Shown here piece after piece: positions 63,001 through 64,000 of a stretch of DNA of 64,000 nucleotides (its first letter is position 1; each line of letters starts with the position of its first letter). This DNA is from Butyrivibrio hungatei (lineage in GTDB: Bacteria > Bacillota > Clostridia > Lachnospirales > Lachnospiraceae), in the NCBI RefSeq assembly GCF_900101605.1, contig NZ_FMUR01000003.1, positions 124,001 to 188,000 of the forward strand, read 5' to 3'. The notes beneath the pieces were generated by a model, which saw nothing but the letters and a program-made list of their open reading frames with translations, did not search any database and had not been told where the DNA came from. The translations under genes were made by a program, and so were the position numbers.

Positions 63001-64000
63001 ATCTTCAAGAAGTTCCATCCCAACATCATAAACCTTACCGTCAACAGCATCTTTAAGCCACTGAGCCATAGTCACTCCATCCTGCGTAAAGCTTGCAAAC
63101 TGCATATCTCTTACGCTCGTATGGACTGTCCCGCCCTGCGTTATAAGTGGAAGTTTCCAGTTGTTTATAAAGATTCCGAACGACGGATTAAGTTCTTTTA
63201 ACTCATGAACCATCTCAATGAGCTGTCTTCTGTACTCTTCCTGCACCTGCTGATCTGTCTTGTACTGCTTATTTATAATGTCGTTGTAGTAGGCGCTAAG
63301 CAGGAAGTCTCTGTCCGAACTCGAATACAGATACCTGAATCTGTCACCGTATTTTGCATAAAGAGCTCTGTACCAATCAAGAGTGATATTCTCGGTGTTA
63401 ATGCTCTTCCAGATTTCTTCTTTGGTCTTCCAGATATTCTTCGCAGTGCTTCTCCACTTGTTATAAAGAAGCTGTCCGCTGTCGGAAAAAAGAGTTATAT
63501 CTTTTGCTTCCGGATAATAGTCGTCCACTATCTCACCCGAAAGAGCCGGAATTGCAAAAGCACCGGCAGAATTTCCCGCTATAAGGATTTCTTCAGGTGA
63601 AGGAAAAAGTCTTTTTGCAACCTTCATACTCTCAAGGAAATTTGTATATCCGTGGAAATGAAGGATTTCGTCCTTTCCGTCCTCAGAGACATACGGATAC
63701 TCATTGTTACCGACATGGAAATCGCCCGTTGCGTAAGTTACAACAACAAAGCTCCAGTCTCTGAACGGATTTTTTTCAGAAGATACATCTGTTATCCCGA
63801 AGTTTATATTCATAATCTGGGTAACAGGTCTTAGATTGTTCCAATAATAGTTGGGAAGTCCGGCGGCGAGCTTAGCCCCCGTGACAGGTCTTGCCGCCGT
63901 ATATTCATTCCATGCAACTCCGCCGCCCGAAAAGAAAATGCAGAGTTTATCAGGGTTTCCTATCTTCACATAAATATAGTATTCGGAGCCGTCTCCGGAA
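62992..64000 (-). CDS. Pectin acetylesterase-family hydrolase, N-terminus beyond window
   Basis: The frame is open to base 64000 (336 codons seen), so the true start lies outside; the GTG at 63969 is internal. The sequence fits the plant/bacterial pectin acetylesterase (CE13/PAE-like) alpha/beta-hydrolase fold: SGDGSEYYIYVKIGNPDKLCIFFSGGGVAWNE, VVVTYATGDFHVGN, the nucleophile Ser in LIAGNSAGAFAIPAL, an Asp in ITLFSDSGQL and a His in GGTVHTSVRD near the end. It likely removes acetyl groups from pectin or a related glycan outside the cell; the signal peptide would be in the missing part. Stop overlaps the shared terminator with the beta-helix gene. Confidence 0.82.
   Translation of the reverse strand, partial: SGDGSEYYIYVKIGNPDKLCIFFSGGGVAWNEYTAARPVTGAKLAAGLPNYYWNNLRPVTQIMNINFGITDVSSEKNPFRDWSFVVVTYATGDFHVGNNEYPYVSEDGKDEILHFHGYTNFLESMKVAKRLFPSPEEILIAGNSAGAFAIPALSGEIVDDYYPEAKDITLFSDSGQLLYNKWRSTAKNIWKTKEEIWKSINTENITLDWYRALYAKYGDRFRYLYSSSDRDFLLSAYYNDIINKQYKTDQQVQEEYRRQLIEMVHELKELNPSFGIFINNWKLPLITQGGTVHTSVRDMQFASFTQDGVTMAQWLKDAVDGKVYDVGMELLEDKK

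Overview
The window looks like a chromosomal segment of a Gram-positive, low-to-moderate GC Clostridia, most likely a Lachnospiraceae member of the Butyrivibrio/Pseudobutyrivibrio/Roseburia kind. The evidence is the Gram-positive replicase PolC, YlxR/YlxQ between nusA and infB, the MEP-pathway genes ispG and dxr inside the pyrH-frr-uppS-cdsA block, strong AGGAGG-type ribosome binding sites, a Re-citrate-synthase-like gene beside NADP-isocitrate dehydrogenase, and pectin-degradation-type secreted proteins at the right edge. Almost everything is on the minus strand; only a nuclease, two small unknown proteins and a beta-helix protein are on the plus strand. No rRNA, CRISPR array or intact insertion sequence was seen.

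Layout: 1-0.75 kb holds a truncated Cys/Asn-repeat lipoprotein. 0.85-15.6 kb is translation and RNA machinery: prfC, pnp, rpsO, an ABC-F ATPase, ribF, truB, nrnA, rbfA, infB, ylxQ, ylxR, nusA, rimP. The nusA operon starts at a good promoter followed at once by a terminator-like hairpin, a probable attenuator. A tRNA-Glu(CTC) with its own promoter and terminator lies at 15.8 kb. 16.3-18.9 kb holds an Rpn-family nuclease and a large lipoprotein. 19-32 kb is the isoprenoid/envelope/replication block (polC, ispG, rseP, dxr, cdsA, uppS, frr, pyrH), preceded by a bactofilin-like protein and a polysaccharide deacetylase.

32-38 kb carries a Re-citrate-synthase-like gene, a FadR-type GntR regulator and icd in one operon, with a near-perfect 30-bp palindrome over the promoter that is the obvious operator. 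Next come a cysteine hydrolase, a DUF1667 iron-sulfur-type protein and a chemotaxis receptor. 38-43 kb is a transport/protease module: an ABC-2 permease fused to a CPBP protease, its ATPase, a second CPBP protease, a membrane protein and a small XRE repressor with palindromic operators. 43-47 kb is a glycerol kinase / anaerobic glycerol-3-phosphate oxidation operon. 47-51 kb has a 97-aa unknown protein, an 845-aa Glu/Ala-rich surface protein, a membrane-tethered XRE regulator and a 58-aa acidic protein whose promoter is covered by two palindromes.

The most interesting region is 51.4-61.4 kb: a class II lanthipeptide-type locus with LanM synthetase, a BceAB/FtsX-type ABC pair, an exporter of the LanT type but without the C39 leader peptidase, and an AgrC/AgrA-like histidine kinase and LytTR regulator. 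Two 17-bp direct repeats with a 21-bp period, the geometry bound by LytTR regulators, precede the ABC pair. I could not find a Cys-containing precursor gene in any gap of the locus, so either the substrate is encoded elsewhere or it does not look like a lanthipeptide precursor. The window ends with a secreted beta-helix protein and a truncated pectin-acetylesterase-family hydrolase.
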